From Helicobacter sp. 11S02596-1 (lineage in GTDB: Bacteria > Campylobacterota > Campylobacteria > Campylobacterales > Helicobacteraceae): 64,000 nucleotides of DNA. This document shows, piece by piece, positions 9,053 through 18,936 of this stretch. The notes beneath the pieces were generated by a model. The model had not been told where the DNA came from. It searched no databases and was given only the letters and a program-made list of their open reading frames with translations. Position numbers and translations under genes: made by a program. The number at the start of each line of letters is the position of its first letter. Position 1 is the stretch's first letter. Where the stretch lies: assembly GCF_002272825.1 (NCBI RefSeq), contig NZ_MLAM01000009.1, positions 35,864 through 99,863 of the forward strand, read 5' to 3'.

Positions 9053-9058
9053 GCGTAT

Positions 9059-9439
9059 CTATTCTAAAACCTGTCTAAAAATAACCCCATCAATGCCCAT
9101 TTTTGCCAATTCTTCAATCTCGCTATCATCTTCAATCACATAGAGAATCTTTGAATCCATCAAATAGGTCTCGGCGATTTTTTGATAAACTTCAGGCGAT
9201 TTTTCCAAGATAATATAAACGGGTTTCAAAGCAGCATAAATCACAAAATCCTTAATATTATCGACTTTTATCGCGTATTTTACGCCATTTTCAACGCAAT
9301 GATGCGACAAAACATAGCCCACATCATCGCTAGATTCAAACCATACCATCAAATGACTTTGCACCAAAGGCACAGCCTCAAGCCCTCTAATCTTTTGAAA
9401 CTTTGGGGACGCAATCCCGTGATGACCTATGATAATCAT
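9059..9439 (-). CDS. Conserved hypothetical protein
   Basis: A 126-residue soluble protein I do not recognise by family. It has alternating beta and alpha patterns (MIIIGHHGI at the start, VIYAALKPVYIIL, ILYVIEDDSEIEELAKMGIDGVIF near the end in pieces), suggestive of a small Rossmann-like or phosphodiesterase-like fold. The start at 9439 overlaps the stop of the upstream gene as ATGA, which argues against the longer reading from 9475. It is the last gene of the tatB-tatC-queA-rsmG transcription unit. In H. pylori, as I recall, two hypothetical genes also follow rsmG. Confidence 0.7.
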   Translation of the reverse strand: MIIIGHHGIASPKFQKIRGLEAVPLVQSHLMVWFESSDDVGYVLSHHCVENGVKYAIKVDNIKDFVIYAALKPVYIILEKSPEVYQKIAETYLMDSKILYVIEDDSEIEELAKMGIDGVIFRQVLE

Positions 9440-9648
9440 TGCGCAGTCTTGTGATTGAGGCATTTTGGCGAACAAAAATATTCCCCATTATATAAAATTG
9501 CCTCTTTAAAAGCTACATAAGTCCCACATTCACGACACGCTACCATCAGCTCTTCATCGTGTTTTTTTGGGGGCTTAGAAGAAATCTTTCTGAAGAAAAA
9601 AAACCATATCACCCCGCCGATTAAGACCAATAAAATCAAGAATTTCAT
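9436..9648 (-). CDS. PP0621-like small membrane zinc-ribbon protein
   Basis: A 70-residue protein with one N-terminal membrane anchor (FLILLVLIGGVIWFFFF) and a cytosolic or periplasmic C4-type site: CREC near 38-41 and CSPKC near 58-62. This layout matches the PP0621 family of short anchored proteins, whose function is not known. Its start lies just before the rsmG stop and its end overlaps the next gene (ATGA), so it is cotranslated with its neighbours. Confidence 0.8.
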   Translation of the reverse strand: MKFLILLVLIGGVIWFFFFRKISSKPPKKHDEELMVACRECGTYVAFKEAILYNGEYFCSPKCLNHKTAQ

Positions 9649-10304
9649 CGCATTTCCTTTTGTGTTTCTTGCCGATAAAAATAAACCCTACTCCCCCGAA
9701 CAACACGTTCATCTGGCTCACAAGCAATCTCTTGGACTAAATTAGACCCTTTATAAAACAAATAATACCCATTTTTATTCAAAAATCTTTTACCCCGATC
9801 AATCAAATCACAACTCCCCATCACCGCCCGAGAGGTTATCAAATCCACGCCTGTTGCCATTTCTCCTTGCGCCCCTGCTTCTACCTTTTCTTGCACGCCA
9901 TTTTTGGGGAGCTTGAGATCTTCAATCAAACATTTTTGGACCACAACACCATCGAGTCCCATCGCAACGCTGGCATATTGCAAAAAAGCAGCTCGTTTTG
10001 CCCGTGGCTCTACCAAGACAAATCGAAGCGTTGGTTTGCAGATTGCCAAAACAAGACCCGGGAATCCCGCCCCGCTACCAATATCAAGGCAAGATCGAAA
10101 TGGATGGATAAATTTGAGCGGGTAGATAGAGTCAAAAATATTTTCAACCACCATAGACAAATCTTTCACGCCACTGAGATTATGGGTTTGATTCCATTCA
10201 AGCAATAAATGCGCATAGATTTCCAAACGCTCTTTTGCCTTAGCATCCAAAGCAAAATCATCAAACGTTTGCATTATAGATTCTCTCATAAAATCTTGCC
10301 TCAT
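9645..10304 (-). CDS. rsmG: 16S rRNA (guanine527-N7)-methyltransferase RsmG
   Basis: RsmG (GidB) methylates G527 of 16S rRNA using S-adenosylmethionine. The 219-residue product contains the SAM-binding motif LDIGSGAGFPGLVLAI and the following VEPRAKRAAFLQ acidic loop, plus SRAV near the catalytic pocket. The chosen start overlaps the queA stop as ATGA; internal ATGs five and ten codons later are possible. Insert-like residues around 140-150 (EAGAQGEMATG) lengthen the protein slightly against the usual 190-210. Confidence 0.92.
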   Translation of the reverse strand: MRQDFMRESIMQTFDDFALDAKAKERLEIYAHLLLEWNQTHNLSGVKDLSMVVENIFDSIYPLKFIHPFRSCLDIGSGAGFPGLVLAICKPTLRFVLVEPRAKRAAFLQYASVAMGLDGVVVQKCLIEDLKLPKNGVQEKVEAGAQGEMATGVDLITSRAVMGSCDLIDRGKRFLNKNGYYLFYKGSNLVQEIACEPDERVVRGSRVYFYRQETQKEMR

Positions 10305-11353
10305 AAAATCAACATCCCATCCCCATAAGAATAAAACCGATAAGATTTCTCAATCGCAATATTATAAAGTTCGTGGCATTTCTTTAGCCCTATCATCGAG
10401 CTTACAAGCATTAATAAGCTCGATTTTGGCAAATGAAAATTTGTCAAAAGATGGTGAGTGCAAAGCACAGGATTGCCCGGGTGTAAAAAAATATCGCATT
10501 CTGCACACAAAGGCTTTTTTTTATCCACATCTTGAAGACGTTTATAGTATTCCACGCTCCTAAGCGCTGTCGTCCCCACGCACAAGATCGCAGAAGCCTT
10601 ATCGATCGCTTCCATCGCAACAGGAGAGATCAAGAGGCTTTCTGTGTGCATTCTATGGTTACGAATATCTGCAGTCTCTATGCCCGCAAATGTCCCCGCA
10701 CCCACGTGGAGTGTGAGGAAGCAATGCGAAAAATCCTTTTGCAAACGCTCCATACTAAAAGATGAAAAATGTAGCGATGCCGTCGGGGCAGCGATCGCCC
10801 CATAATGCTTGGCAAACACGCTTTGATATTCCATCAAATCGAGTGCTTCATCCGCACGCTTGATATAAGGCGGGATCGGCATATGCCCGAGTGCTTCAAA
10901 CATAGCGAGCGTGTTTGTGAAATCCAATTGCTTATTGCCTCTAAAAAACGCTACCTCTCGATACGTGCCTTCTGCAATCGCCTCCACAACGCATTCATAG
11001 CCATTTTGTAAAATGATTTTACTCCCAGTTTTTACCCTGCCTTTTATCTGAACCAAATACCTATCATCGCCCCTTTCATCTGTTATTTTGCGATGAAACA
11101 AAATCTCGACATTCCCGCCACTCTCTTTATGCCCATAAATTCGGGCTTTGATGACTTTGGTATCATTGAAGACAATCAAAGCCTCTGGGGGGATAAAATC
11201 AAAAATATGAAAAAAATCGCTGTGGGTAATGCTATCTTTTTGCCTATCATAAACCAAAAGCTTCGCACTTTCTCTTGGACTTGCCGGATAAGTAGCGATG
11301 AGTTTTTTTGGCAAAACATAATCATAACTTTCAAGCAAAAATTCATTTTCCAT
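10301..11353 (-). CDS. queA: tRNA preQ1(34) S-adenosylmethionine ribosyltransferase-isomerase QueA
   Basis: QueA adds the ribosyl moiety of SAM to preQ1 in tRNA, the penultimate step of queuosine synthesis. The 350-residue product shows YDYVLPKKLIATYP at the N terminus, LLVYDR, FNDTKVIKARIYG, APTASLHFS and HVGAGTF, all family motifs. I start at the ATG at 11353, 11 bases after the tatC stop; the longer reading from 11446 would add 31 residues overlapping tatC. It lies between tatC and rsmG in one operon. Confidence 0.93.
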   Translation of the reverse strand: MENEFLLESYDYVLPKKLIATYPASPRESAKLLVYDRQKDSITHSDFFHIFDFIPPEALIVFNDTKVIKARIYGHKESGGNVEILFHRKITDERGDDRYLVQIKGRVKTGSKIILQNGYECVVEAIAEGTYREVAFFRGNKQLDFTNTLAMFEALGHMPIPPYIKRADEALDLMEYQSVFAKHYGAIAAPTASLHFSSFSMERLQKDFSHCFLTLHVGAGTFAGIETADIRNHRMHTESLLISPVAMEAIDKASAILCVGTTALRSVEYYKRLQDVDKKKPLCAECDIFLHPGNPVLCTHHLLTNFHLPKSSLLMLVSSMIGLKKCHELYNIAIEKSYRFYSYGDGMLIL

Positions 11354-11363
11354 ACAAGCGGGA

Positions 11364-12137
11364 TTATGCCTTTTCTTGAGATTCTTCTTCGGATTCATCA
11401 TCAATCCCCTTATCAATTTTGGGAGCGGGATTGACGATTTTGGCAATCAAAATCGAGAGGGCATAAAGCCCAATCAAAGGCAATGCCATAAAGACTTGAG
11501 AAATCACATCAGGGGGCGTGATGATGGCTGCTAGGATGAAAATCACCACGATGGCATATTTGAAATAACTTTTGAGTGTCGCATCGGTAATCAAGCCGAT
11601 TTTTGCCAAAAAATACGCCAAAACAGGCAACTCAAAAGCCACGCCAAACCCAATGACCAAGCGGGTAAAAAACGTTACATAACTCGAGGCTGAAATATTT
11701 GCTGCAAACATCTCATTGCCAAACATCAAAATGTATTTGATGGTAAAAGGAAATACCACATAATACGCAAATCCCGCCCCTATCACAAACATCAATGTCC
11801 CAAAAAACACAAAAGGCAAGACGATCTTTTTTTCGCTTTTATACAAACCGGGGGCAACAAATTGCCACAATTGCCAAAAAATAATCGGGATCGATAATGC
11901 AAGGGCGGCAAAAAAACTCACTTTCATCGCAACAATCACGCCCTCTGCAGGCGAAATCTGCACCAACATTCCCTTGACTTGATCGCTATCAAAAGCAACA
12001 CTCAGCGGGGCTTTTATCCATTCAAAAATATGCGTCCAAAAACTAAAACACACCAAAAAAGCCACTATCAAGGCACCGACAGAAATCATCAATCGTTTGC
12101 GAAGGTCTTGAATGTGAGGTTTCAAATCTTCAAACAT
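11364..12137 (-). CDS. tatC: Twin-arginine translocase subunit TatC
   Basis: TatC is the multi-spanning receptor of the Tat pathway that exports folded, often cofactor-bearing proteins. The 257-residue product begins with MFEDLKPHIQDLRKRLMISV, a recognised TatC N terminus, and carries six membrane segments with the conserved FELPV motif. The C-terminal tail is highly acidic. It starts three bases after tatB. A tatA gene is not present in this window. Confidence 0.95.
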   Translation of the reverse strand: MFEDLKPHIQDLRKRLMISVGALIVAFLVCFSFWTHIFEWIKAPLSVAFDSDQVKGMLVQISPAEGVIVAMKVSFFAALALSIPIIFWQLWQFVAPGLYKSEKKIVLPFVFFGTLMFVIGAGFAYYVVFPFTIKYILMFGNEMFAANISASSYVTFFTRLVIGFGVAFELPVLAYFLAKIGLITDATLKSYFKYAIVVIFILAAIITPPDVISQVFMALPLIGLYALSILIAKIVNPAPKIDKGIDDESEEESQEKA

Positions 12138-12140
12138 TGC

Positions 12141-12854
12141 TTAACTCTCCTCACCTTTGGTATTTGGGGTTTTTGATGTTCTTTTAAACCCCGTGCTTTT
12201 GGCAGGCTTTGGGATCATCGTAGGTTTAATGGCAGGTTTGATAGCAGGTTTGATGGCAGGGTTTTTAGACTCGGATTTTGCCGTCTTTGCGGTGGTATTT
12301 GAGGCTTGTTCTGAATTTTTGGGATTTTTGGACTTGGTGGTGCGAGTCTTTGAAACTGGTGCTTGCGATGTTGATGGGATAGATTTTGATGAGGCAGATT
12401 TTGAGATTTTGAGATTTTGAGATTTTGCTAGCGAAGATTCTTCCATAGCATTTGGGGTGGCTTTGGGCTTCCTGCCTCGCTTTTTGGGCGGGTTTGTTTG
12501 GGGTGAAAAATTTTCAGAGCTACCCTGCTCTTGAGAAATACTAGCAGAATCCTCAGTATGCGTATTTGTCGCCTCTTTGTCGCTAAAAATTGTTTCGATT
12601 TCTTTGAGCTGGATATCTTTGGTTATCCCATCAATATTGGATTCAAATTGGCTTTTGTATTCTAGGGCTTCTTTTTTGATTTCACTGATTTGGAGTTCTT
12701 TATCAAAGGTTTCTTTGGCATCATCGAGGGTTTTTTTGACCGCTTTGAAAAACTTCACGACATCCACCATCGCTTGGGGGAGCTTTTCAGGTCCCAGAAA
12801 TATAATCGCAACAATCAAAATAACTAAAATCTCAAAAATACCCATACCAAACAT
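12141..12854 (-). CDS. tatB: Sec-independent translocase protein TatB, long disordered tail
   Basis: TatB partners with TatC in binding twin-arginine signal peptides. Residues 1-24 form the membrane anchor with FLGPEKLPQA, the hinge typical of TatB, followed by an amphipathic helix to about residue 70. The tail of some 140 residues is low complexity, Lys/Ser/Thr/Pro rich, with an AT-hook-like KKRGRKPK and the triple repeat AIKPAIKPAIKP. At 237 residues it is longer than usual (about 130-170). The N-terminal part alone secures the assignment. Confidence 0.88.
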   Translation of the reverse strand: MFGMGIFEILVILIVAIIFLGPEKLPQAMVDVVKFFKAVKKTLDDAKETFDKELQISEIKKEALEYKSQFESNIDGITKDIQLKEIETIFSDKEATNTHTEDSASISQEQGSSENFSPQTNPPKKRGRKPKATPNAMEESSLAKSQNLKISKSASSKSIPSTSQAPVSKTRTTKSKNPKNSEQASNTTAKTAKSESKNPAIKPAIKPAIKPTMIPKPAKSTGFKRTSKTPNTKGEES

Positions 12855-13084
12855 CTTCTACACCCTGCACGCGCAATATTTTAATAATTGTATAACAAAA
12901 ACCCTAAACTTTTACTTTCAAAATCACAAGTTTATCGCCACCATATTAATTCCAAAAAGACTTAAAGGAATAAAAAATGCTTGCACTTCAAGCAATTTTG
13001 GATAAAATTTCAAGAAGTTCCAAACAAGATAACATTCATAGGGCAAACAAATGCAAAAGGTCGATAAATGCAAAAGGTTAAGAA
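12855..13084. other. Divergent intergenic region tatB/serS with tandem ribosome-site repeat
   Basis: This gap must hold the divergent promoters of the tatB and serS operons. Directly upstream of serS a 17-base unit is repeated in tandem (13049-13065 and 13066-13082, sharing AAATGCAAAAGGT). The second unit starts a seven-codon reading frame (13068-13088) whose TGA overlaps the serS ATG. Confidence 0.5.
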
Positions 13085-14383
13085 ATGATAGATATAAAAA
13101 TTTTACTTGGCGACTTTGAATTTGTCAGCAAAAAGCTCCAAAGCAGGAAAATAGAACCCGCATTCCTTGCAGAACTCAAACAAATCGCTACTGCCTACAA
13201 ATCAACAAAACAAAATCTCGAGCAACTCCAAGCGAGCCAAAATAAAAACTCCAAACTTTTTGGCACATATAAAAGAGCGGGGCAAAACGATGATACGATA
13301 GCAAACCTCAAAAAAGAGCTGGAAGCAACCAAAGCCCTCATCGCCTCAAGCGAAGAAGAAGTTAGCCATCTTGAAGCCAAATTGAATGAGATTTTATTGC
13401 GCCTGCCTAATCTACCCGATGACGCCACACCCCTTGGCGATGATGAAACTGCCAATATTGAGCTCAAAAAAATCCTCACTCCTAAGGCTTTTGCTTTCAA
13501 GCCAAAAGAACATTGGGAATTAGCGCAGATGAATGGCTGGATTGATTTTGAAGCTGGCGTAAAGCTGGCTAAAAGCCGTTTTTCTGTCCTGCGAGGGATG
13601 GGGGCAAAGCTCAATCGGGCGTTGATTGATTTTATGCTTGATTACAACCAAAAAGCCGGCTTTGAGATGGTCGTTACCCCGGTGATTGTGAATAAAGAAA
13701 TGCTTTTAGGCACGGGCCAACTCCCAAAATTTGAAGAAGATATGTTTAAAATCAGCGGGGATTTTGAAGAAATCGAGCCAAAAAATGGCGAGAAACCAAA
13801 AGGACACGAACTCTATCTTATCTCAACCTCAGAAATCACGCTTACCAATCTCTATAACGACACCATCATCCCCGCTAGCTCGCTGCCTATTATGCTTACT
13901 GCGCAAACGCCTTGTTTTCGCAAAGAAGCTGGCAGTGCGGGCAAAGATACACGCGGGATGATCCGCCAACACCAATTTGACAAAGTCGAACTTGTCGCCA
14001 TCACCCACCCGAGCGAAAGCCAAAAAATGCAAGAAAAAATGATCGCAACTGCTAGCGGTATTTTGTGCGAACTCGGCTTGCCCCATCGATTAGTCCAGCT
14101 CTGTAGCGGGGATTTGGGCTTTAGTGCGAGCAATACGATAGATATTGAAGTGTGGCTACCCGGGCAAAACTGCTACCGAGAGATCAGCTCTGTCTCTAAT
14201 ACGAGAGATTTTCAAGCCAGAAGGGCAAAAATCCGCTTCAAAGAAGACAAAAAAAATGCCCTAGTCCATACGCTCAATGGCTCTGCTTTGGCAGTAGGTA
14301 GGACACTCATTGCCATAATGGAAAATTACCAAACCCAAGATGGGGAGATACACATCCCCGCTGTGTTACAAAAATATCTTTAA
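13085..14383 (+). CDS. serS: Seryl-tRNA synthetase
   Basis: Class II synthetase that charges tRNA-Ser and also tRNA-Sec. The 432-residue product has the N-terminal antiparallel coiled-coil arm (about 30-110), then [10 protein letters not shown], motif 2 beginning [14 protein letters not shown] and motif 3 [18 protein letters not shown]. Length is normal. It heads a long co-directional run with the TPR protein, uvrD and flgA. Start context: AAAAGG nine bases upstream within a tandem repeat. Confidence 0.95.
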   Translation: MIDIKILLGDFEFVSKKLQSRKIEPAFLAELKQIATAYKSTKQNLEQLQASQNKNSKLFGTYKRAGQNDDTIANLKKELEATKALIASSEEEVSHLEAKLNEILLRLPNLPDDATPLGDDETANIELKKILTPKAFAFKPKEHWELAQMNGWIDFEAGVKLAKSRFSVLRGMGAKLNRALIDFMLDYNQKAGFEMVVTPVIVNKEMLLGTGQLPKFEEDMFKISGDFEEIEPKNGEKPKGHELYLISTSEITLTNLYNDTIIPASSLPIMLTAQTPCFRKEAGSAGKDTRGMIRQHQFDKVELVAITHPSESQKMQEKMIATASGILCELGLPHRLVQLCSGDLGFSASNTIDIEVWLPGQNCYREISSVSNTRDFQARRAKIRFKEDKKNALVHTLNGSALAVGRTLIAIMENYQTQDGEIHIPAVLQKYL

Positions 14384-14393
14384 TTGAGGTCGT

Positions 14394-16847
14394 ATGCCAA
14401 ACGTTCAAGCCCCTAGCCCCGATGAGAATATCAACTCTATCACAGAAACCGGCACCCCCAAACCTACCCCGACTTCTCTGATAGACAAACTCAAATCAAA
14501 ACTAAAAGGCTTTTTTGATGTTAAAAAAATATTTTTTTCCATTATTGGTATTGTGATTATCTTGATACTCATTATCATCGGGCTAACTATCCTCTCAGTC
14601 TCTGCTTCAAATCCCTCATCAAAAAATCCAAAAACCCAAGAAGTCCCCCCAAAAAACCATCAATCAAACCCCCAATCAAACCAACGTGAAATCCCTATCC
14701 CAGAAATCCCAAAACTTGAAACAAAAATCCCAGAAATCGATAGCAAAAGCCTTGATGACCTCATCAAAAAAGCCAATCTCCTTTATAATGGTGGGGAAAA
14801 AACCGAAGCCCTCCATCTTTTTAATAATATTGCCTCATTTTCCCAATCTATTGCCAGCCACAATCTTGGGGTCATCAAGCTCAAAGAAAAAGACTATGCC
14901 AGTGCGATTGCCTCCTTTGACAATGCCATCGCTTCCGGAGATAATATCAGTGTGAGCGCCATCGATGCGATGGTAAGCGCACTCCACCTCAACCACCCCG
15001 AAGAAGTCGATCACTATCTCAAACTCACCAACGCCCATCTCCCGGATTCTGCCCACGAGCCATTCTATTCGTATCTTTATGCCTTGACCCAATATTACAA
15101 TGGCTATTATTTTGAATCCCTATCCCCCCTACTCAATCCCAATTCAGAAAGCTTTCAGAGGCAAAACCATCGTTTAGCTTCCAAAATATTCCTCGCATTT
15201 GATGATGATTACAATGCTTTAGCCCATCTCCAAACCATCGCTACGCCCAAAGATTACAAATCTTTGGGTCTTTTGTATGCGAGGGTTGGGGAATATCCCA
15301 AAGCAAAAAACTACCTCTACCAATACCTCAAAGTCGATCCAAACGACATCGAATCATCATTAGCCATCCAGATTATCGACTTGAAATTAGGGAATTTTCC
15401 TGCAGCAGCAAGTGCGCTTGAACCCATCGCTGATGATAAGGCATTGAGTGAAAAAGCGATGAAAACCTACCCCATCAAAGTTATCTTGAACCCTTCCTTA
15501 TTTGATGTCAATCTTGCCCAAGAAGAATTTTGGAATCGTAGCTTTGAAATCCAAGAAAAAATGCCCTATAAAACCATCTTTTATTACGCCCCTTTTCGTG
15601 TTTTTGACGCCAAAGAAGCCTTAAAGCTCATTCGAGAAGGGGGAATGTTTTCAGATGTCAGAAATATCGAAGAAGCAAAAAGCACGCTCGTGCGTGGGGG
15701 GACGATTTCAGCTATCAACAAAAACATCATCAAAGCCCTCATAGAGCTAAACAAAAACAATATCCGCGATGCGCTCTCCTACCTTGTGATTTCTGCAAAA
15801 TCCAACCCCAATCACGCCGTGCTTCATTATGATATTGGTCTCATCTATGCGCAAATGGGGGATTTTCAAAACGCTTATAAGCATTTTTTAAGGGCCTATC
15901 ATCTCAATAGTTACGACATCACATCGGGTTTGTTTGCGATTATGGCTGGTAAATTTATCTATCAAGACACCGGTCGTATTTTCCATCAAATCTCCCAAGA
16001 TTTTGAAAGCATTCCCTTTGATTCAAAAACCCAAAAAAAATTCCTTTCATCATTTATTGGTTATCTCAACGATAACATCAACGATGAGATGGATTGGATC
16101 GAGGAGGCTGAAAAAAAATTCCCGATTTATTATGCCCTCAAAGCCGCTTATGGTATCAGGAACAAAGACAAAACAACGCTCTTAAAAGCATTTTCCAAAC
16201 TCAAAAGCATTTACCCCAGAGATGTCGTTTCAAATATCTTATATGAACTCGCCCACGGCTATGATACCAATCTCAAACAAGTCGCACTCAAACTCCATAA
16301 TCTCTTCCTTTCTGGCAAACTTGATTTGAGTAGCGTGTATTATGGCCCGGCATTTGCTAGAGAGCTTTATGTTTATATCGGGTTTATTACCGGATCGCTT
16401 CAAAATCAAGAAAAGGATTTAGAAGAAAAACTCATCGCCCAAACCGACACCCCCAATGGGATTCTCCAAGCGATGGCATTGACAAATATCTACCAACACA
16501 AATTTGAAAAAGCCTATACGATTTATAATACCTTGATTGAAGATCTCGGTGAAGATGACCCCCAGACAAAATTTTTTGCCGCTGTGAGTGCTATCGGGGC
16601 AGATCACCCAGAAAATGCGGTCTTATTGCTCCAGCTTGCCAAAATGGATGCGCCCACCAATTATGAAAGTCGCTATGCACTCGGTTTGCTCTACCAAGAA
16701 ATAGGCAACTTCAAAGCCGCAGCTTCGCATTATAATTACATTTCTGTGGCAAACTTCAAATCGGAATTTTTCGACTTTCAAATCGATACCGATCGGATCA
16801 ATACCGAGCCAAGCAAGGCAAACCAACCAAAGGCAAGCAAGCAATGA
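14394..16847 (+). CDS. Membrane-anchored TPR protein
   Basis: An 817-residue protein with a short N-terminal cytosolic part, one membrane anchor at about residues 44-70, a Pro/Asn-rich linker to about 115, and then a long array of tetratricopeptide-like helices (for example ASHNLGVIKLKEKDYASAIASFDNAI near 155-180 in pieces, and LHYDIGLIYAQMGDFQNAYKHF near 480). The array should face the periplasm and bind proteins. Gene position between serS and uvrD matches a conserved hypothetical of H. pylori. Its stop overlaps the uvrD start (ATGA). The partner is unknown. Confidence 0.85.
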   Translation: MPNVQAPSPDENINSITETGTPKPTPTSLIDKLKSKLKGFFDVKKIFFSIIGIVIILILIIIGLTILSVSASNPSSKNPKTQEVPPKNHQSNPQSNQREIPIPEIPKLETKIPEIDSKSLDDLIKKANLLYNGGEKTEALHLFNNIASFSQSIASHNLGVIKLKEKDYASAIASFDNAIASGDNISVSAIDAMVSALHLNHPEEVDHYLKLTNAHLPDSAHEPFYSYLYALTQYYNGYYFESLSPLLNPNSESFQRQNHRLASKIFLAFDDDYNALAHLQTIATPKDYKSLGLLYARVGEYPKAKNYLYQYLKVDPNDIESSLAIQIIDLKLGNFPAAASALEPIADDKALSEKAMKTYPIKVILNPSLFDVNLAQEEFWNRSFEIQEKMPYKTIFYYAPFRVFDAKEALKLIREGGMFSDVRNIEEAKSTLVRGGTISAINKNIIKALIELNKNNIRDALSYLVISAKSNPNHAVLHYDIGLIYAQMGDFQNAYKHFLRAYHLNSYDITSGLFAIMAGKFIYQDTGRIFHQISQDFESIPFDSKTQKKFLSSFIGYLNDNINDEMDWIEEAEKKFPIYYALKAAYGIRNKDKTTLLKAFSKLKSIYPRDVVSNILYELAHGYDTNLKQVALKLHNLFLSGKLDLSSVYYGPAFARELYVYIGFITGSLQNQEKDLEEKLIAQTDTPNGILQAMALTNIYQHKFEKAYTIYNTLIEDLGEDDPQTKFFAAVSAIGADHPENAVLLLQLAKMDAPTNYESRYALGLLYQEIGNFKAAASHYNYISVANFKSEFFDFQIDTDRINTEPSKANQPKASKQ

Positions 16848-18910
16848 ATCCTGAGGCTTTCAAAAATCTCAACGCCTCCCAACTTGAAGCGGTCAAACAT
16901 ATTGATGGGGCGATGTTGATTCTTGCTGGGGCAGGCAGTGGCAAGACCAAAACACTCACCACCCGTCTCGCCTACCTCATTGATGAGGTCGGTATCCCTG
17001 CTGGTGCGACTTTGACGCTGACTTTTACCAACAAAGCCGCAAGCGAAATGCGTGAGCGAGCTTTCAAACTCATCGAAAACAACACCAATCACCCCCCGCT
17101 ACTATGCACGTTTCATAGATTTGGGCTTTTGTTTTTAAAATTCCATATCCACCATCTTGGGCGTGAGAATAATTTTATCGTCATTGATAGTGATGATAAA
17201 AAAAAGATCCTCAAAACATTCGACAAAAGCCTCCCTGTTAACACGATTGAATCCCAAATTTCTTGGATGAAAAACGCCCTTATCTCTGTAGAAGACGCCA
17301 AAAGTAGTGCAAAAGATAGGCACCAAAGACAAATCGCACAAATCTATGGCGATTATGTAGCGTTTTTGGAAGAAAAAAATATGGTCGATTTTGATGATCT
17401 TTTAGCCTTAAGCTATAAGATTTTAGACGCCAATCCCCCTTTGGCTCAAGAGATCAGCAACCGCTACCAATACATTATGGTCGATGAGTATCAAGATACC
17501 AATTATCTGCAATACCAGCTCCTCCAAAAACTCTGCACCACCCATCAAAATCTCTGTGTCGTAGGCGATGATGACCAGAGTATCTATGGCTGGCGGGGTG
17601 CAGATATTAGTAATATTTTGGAGTTTAAGGACAATTTCAAAGATGTCAAAATCATCAAACTCGAAGAAAACTACCGCTCCAGCACACAAATCCTCAATGT
17701 CGCCAATCACCTCATCTCGCACAACACAAAGCGTCTAGGAAAAGAACTCCAAAGTATCAAAGGCGATGGGAAAGAAATCACGCTTTATTACTCCAACGAT
17801 GAAACCGAAGAAAGCAATAAAATCTCTAACAAAATCAAAAACCTGCTCCAAAATGGCACAAACCCCAACGAAATCGCCATACTTTTTCGGCTCAATGCCC
17901 TCTCAAGAAGTATCGAAGAGGGACTCAATCGTGCCAAAATCCCCTACAAACTCATCGGGGCAATGCGTTTTTATGAACGTGCTGAAATCAAAGACATTTT
18001 GAGCTATCTGCGATTTATCATCAACCCAAATGATGATTTTTCTCTTTCTCGAATCATCAACAAACCCAAGCGAGGCATTGGCAAAACCACCCAAGAAAAA
18101 ATCTTTCAAACAGCCCAAGCACTAGGAATCTCGGCATATGAGGCTTTCAAATCAGACCAACTTGGGAGTATTTTGAGTGCAAAAAATCACCAAACCTTAG
18201 GGGAGTTTTTTGCAACGATACACGATTTGCAAGATTATCTTGCTATCTCGCCACTAAAATTTCTCGAAGAATTTATCACGAGTATTGACCTCATCGCTAG
18301 TGTGGATAATTCCAACGAATCAATTGATCGGGTTTCTAATATCGAAGAATTTTATGGGATGTTTCGGGACTACTTTATCCAATCCCCAATGAACTCGCTG
18401 CAAGACTTTCTCAATGATCTTTCCTTAAGCACGGATGCCGATACCAGTAGCGATGGGGTTATTTCGTGTATGAGCGTGCATTCTGCGAAAGGGCTGGAGT
18501 TTAAAATCGTTTTTATCACTGGTTTTGAAGAGGGCTTTTTCCCATTGATTCGTGATCAAAGCGATATTGAGGAAGAAAGACGGCTCGGTTATGTTGCCTT
18601 TACACGTGCTAAAGATGAGCTTTATATCTCTTATGTGCGATCGCGATTTTACAAAGGTAAGCGAACGGAGCTAGAAAAATCACGCTTCCTCCAAGAAGCC
18701 AAGCTATTAACTAACAAAAAAGAAACTTCAGGGGGGCTAGATTTTAAAAACAAAGATTTCAAAAAAGGCGACTTGGTTACACACAAGATATTTGGAACAG
18801 GCAGGATAGAGGGCATTGAAGGCAGTGGGCAAAATGCCAAACTCACCATCAATTTTGGCGGGCTACAAAGGGATATTTTGGCTTCTTTTGTCCAAAAAAC
18901 AGATGGCTAA
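16844..18910 (+). CDS. uvrD: UvrD/PcrA-family DNA helicase
   Basis: A 688-residue superfamily 1A 3'-5' helicase acting in nucleotide excision and mismatch-type repair. Motifs: Q motif LNASQLEAV, Walker A AGAGSGKTKTL, Walker B VDEYQDTN, GDDDQSIYGWRGA, LEENYRSS and VAFTRAKDELYIS. The last 60 residues form a Tudor-like domain (GDLVTHKIFGTGRIEGI) as in PcrA/UvrD. Coupled to the TPR gene upstream and 26 bases ahead of flgA. Confidence 0.94.
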   Translation: MNPEAFKNLNASQLEAVKHIDGAMLILAGAGSGKTKTLTTRLAYLIDEVGIPAGATLTLTFTNKAASEMRERAFKLIENNTNHPPLLCTFHRFGLLFLKFHIHHLGRENNFIVIDSDDKKKILKTFDKSLPVNTIESQISWMKNALISVEDAKSSAKDRHQRQIAQIYGDYVAFLEEKNMVDFDDLLALSYKILDANPPLAQEISNRYQYIMVDEYQDTNYLQYQLLQKLCTTHQNLCVVGDDDQSIYGWRGADISNILEFKDNFKDVKIIKLEENYRSSTQILNVANHLISHNTKRLGKELQSIKGDGKEITLYYSNDETEESNKISNKIKNLLQNGTNPNEIAILFRLNALSRSIEEGLNRAKIPYKLIGAMRFYERAEIKDILSYLRFIINPNDDFSLSRIINKPKRGIGKTTQEKIFQTAQALGISAYEAFKSDQLGSILSAKNHQTLGEFFATIHDLQDYLAISPLKFLEEFITSIDLIASVDNSNESIDRVSNIEEFYGMFRDYFIQSPMNSLQDFLNDLSLSTDADTSSDGVISCMSVHSAKGLEFKIVFITGFEEGFFPLIRDQSDIEEERRLGYVAFTRAKDELYISYVRSRFYKGKRTELEKSRFLQEAKLLTNKKETSGGLDFKNKDFKKGDLVTHKIFGTGRIEGIEGSGQNAKLTINFGGLQRDILASFVQKTDG

Positions 18911-18936
18911 AAAGATAATGCAAAAGGTGGTGTGAA

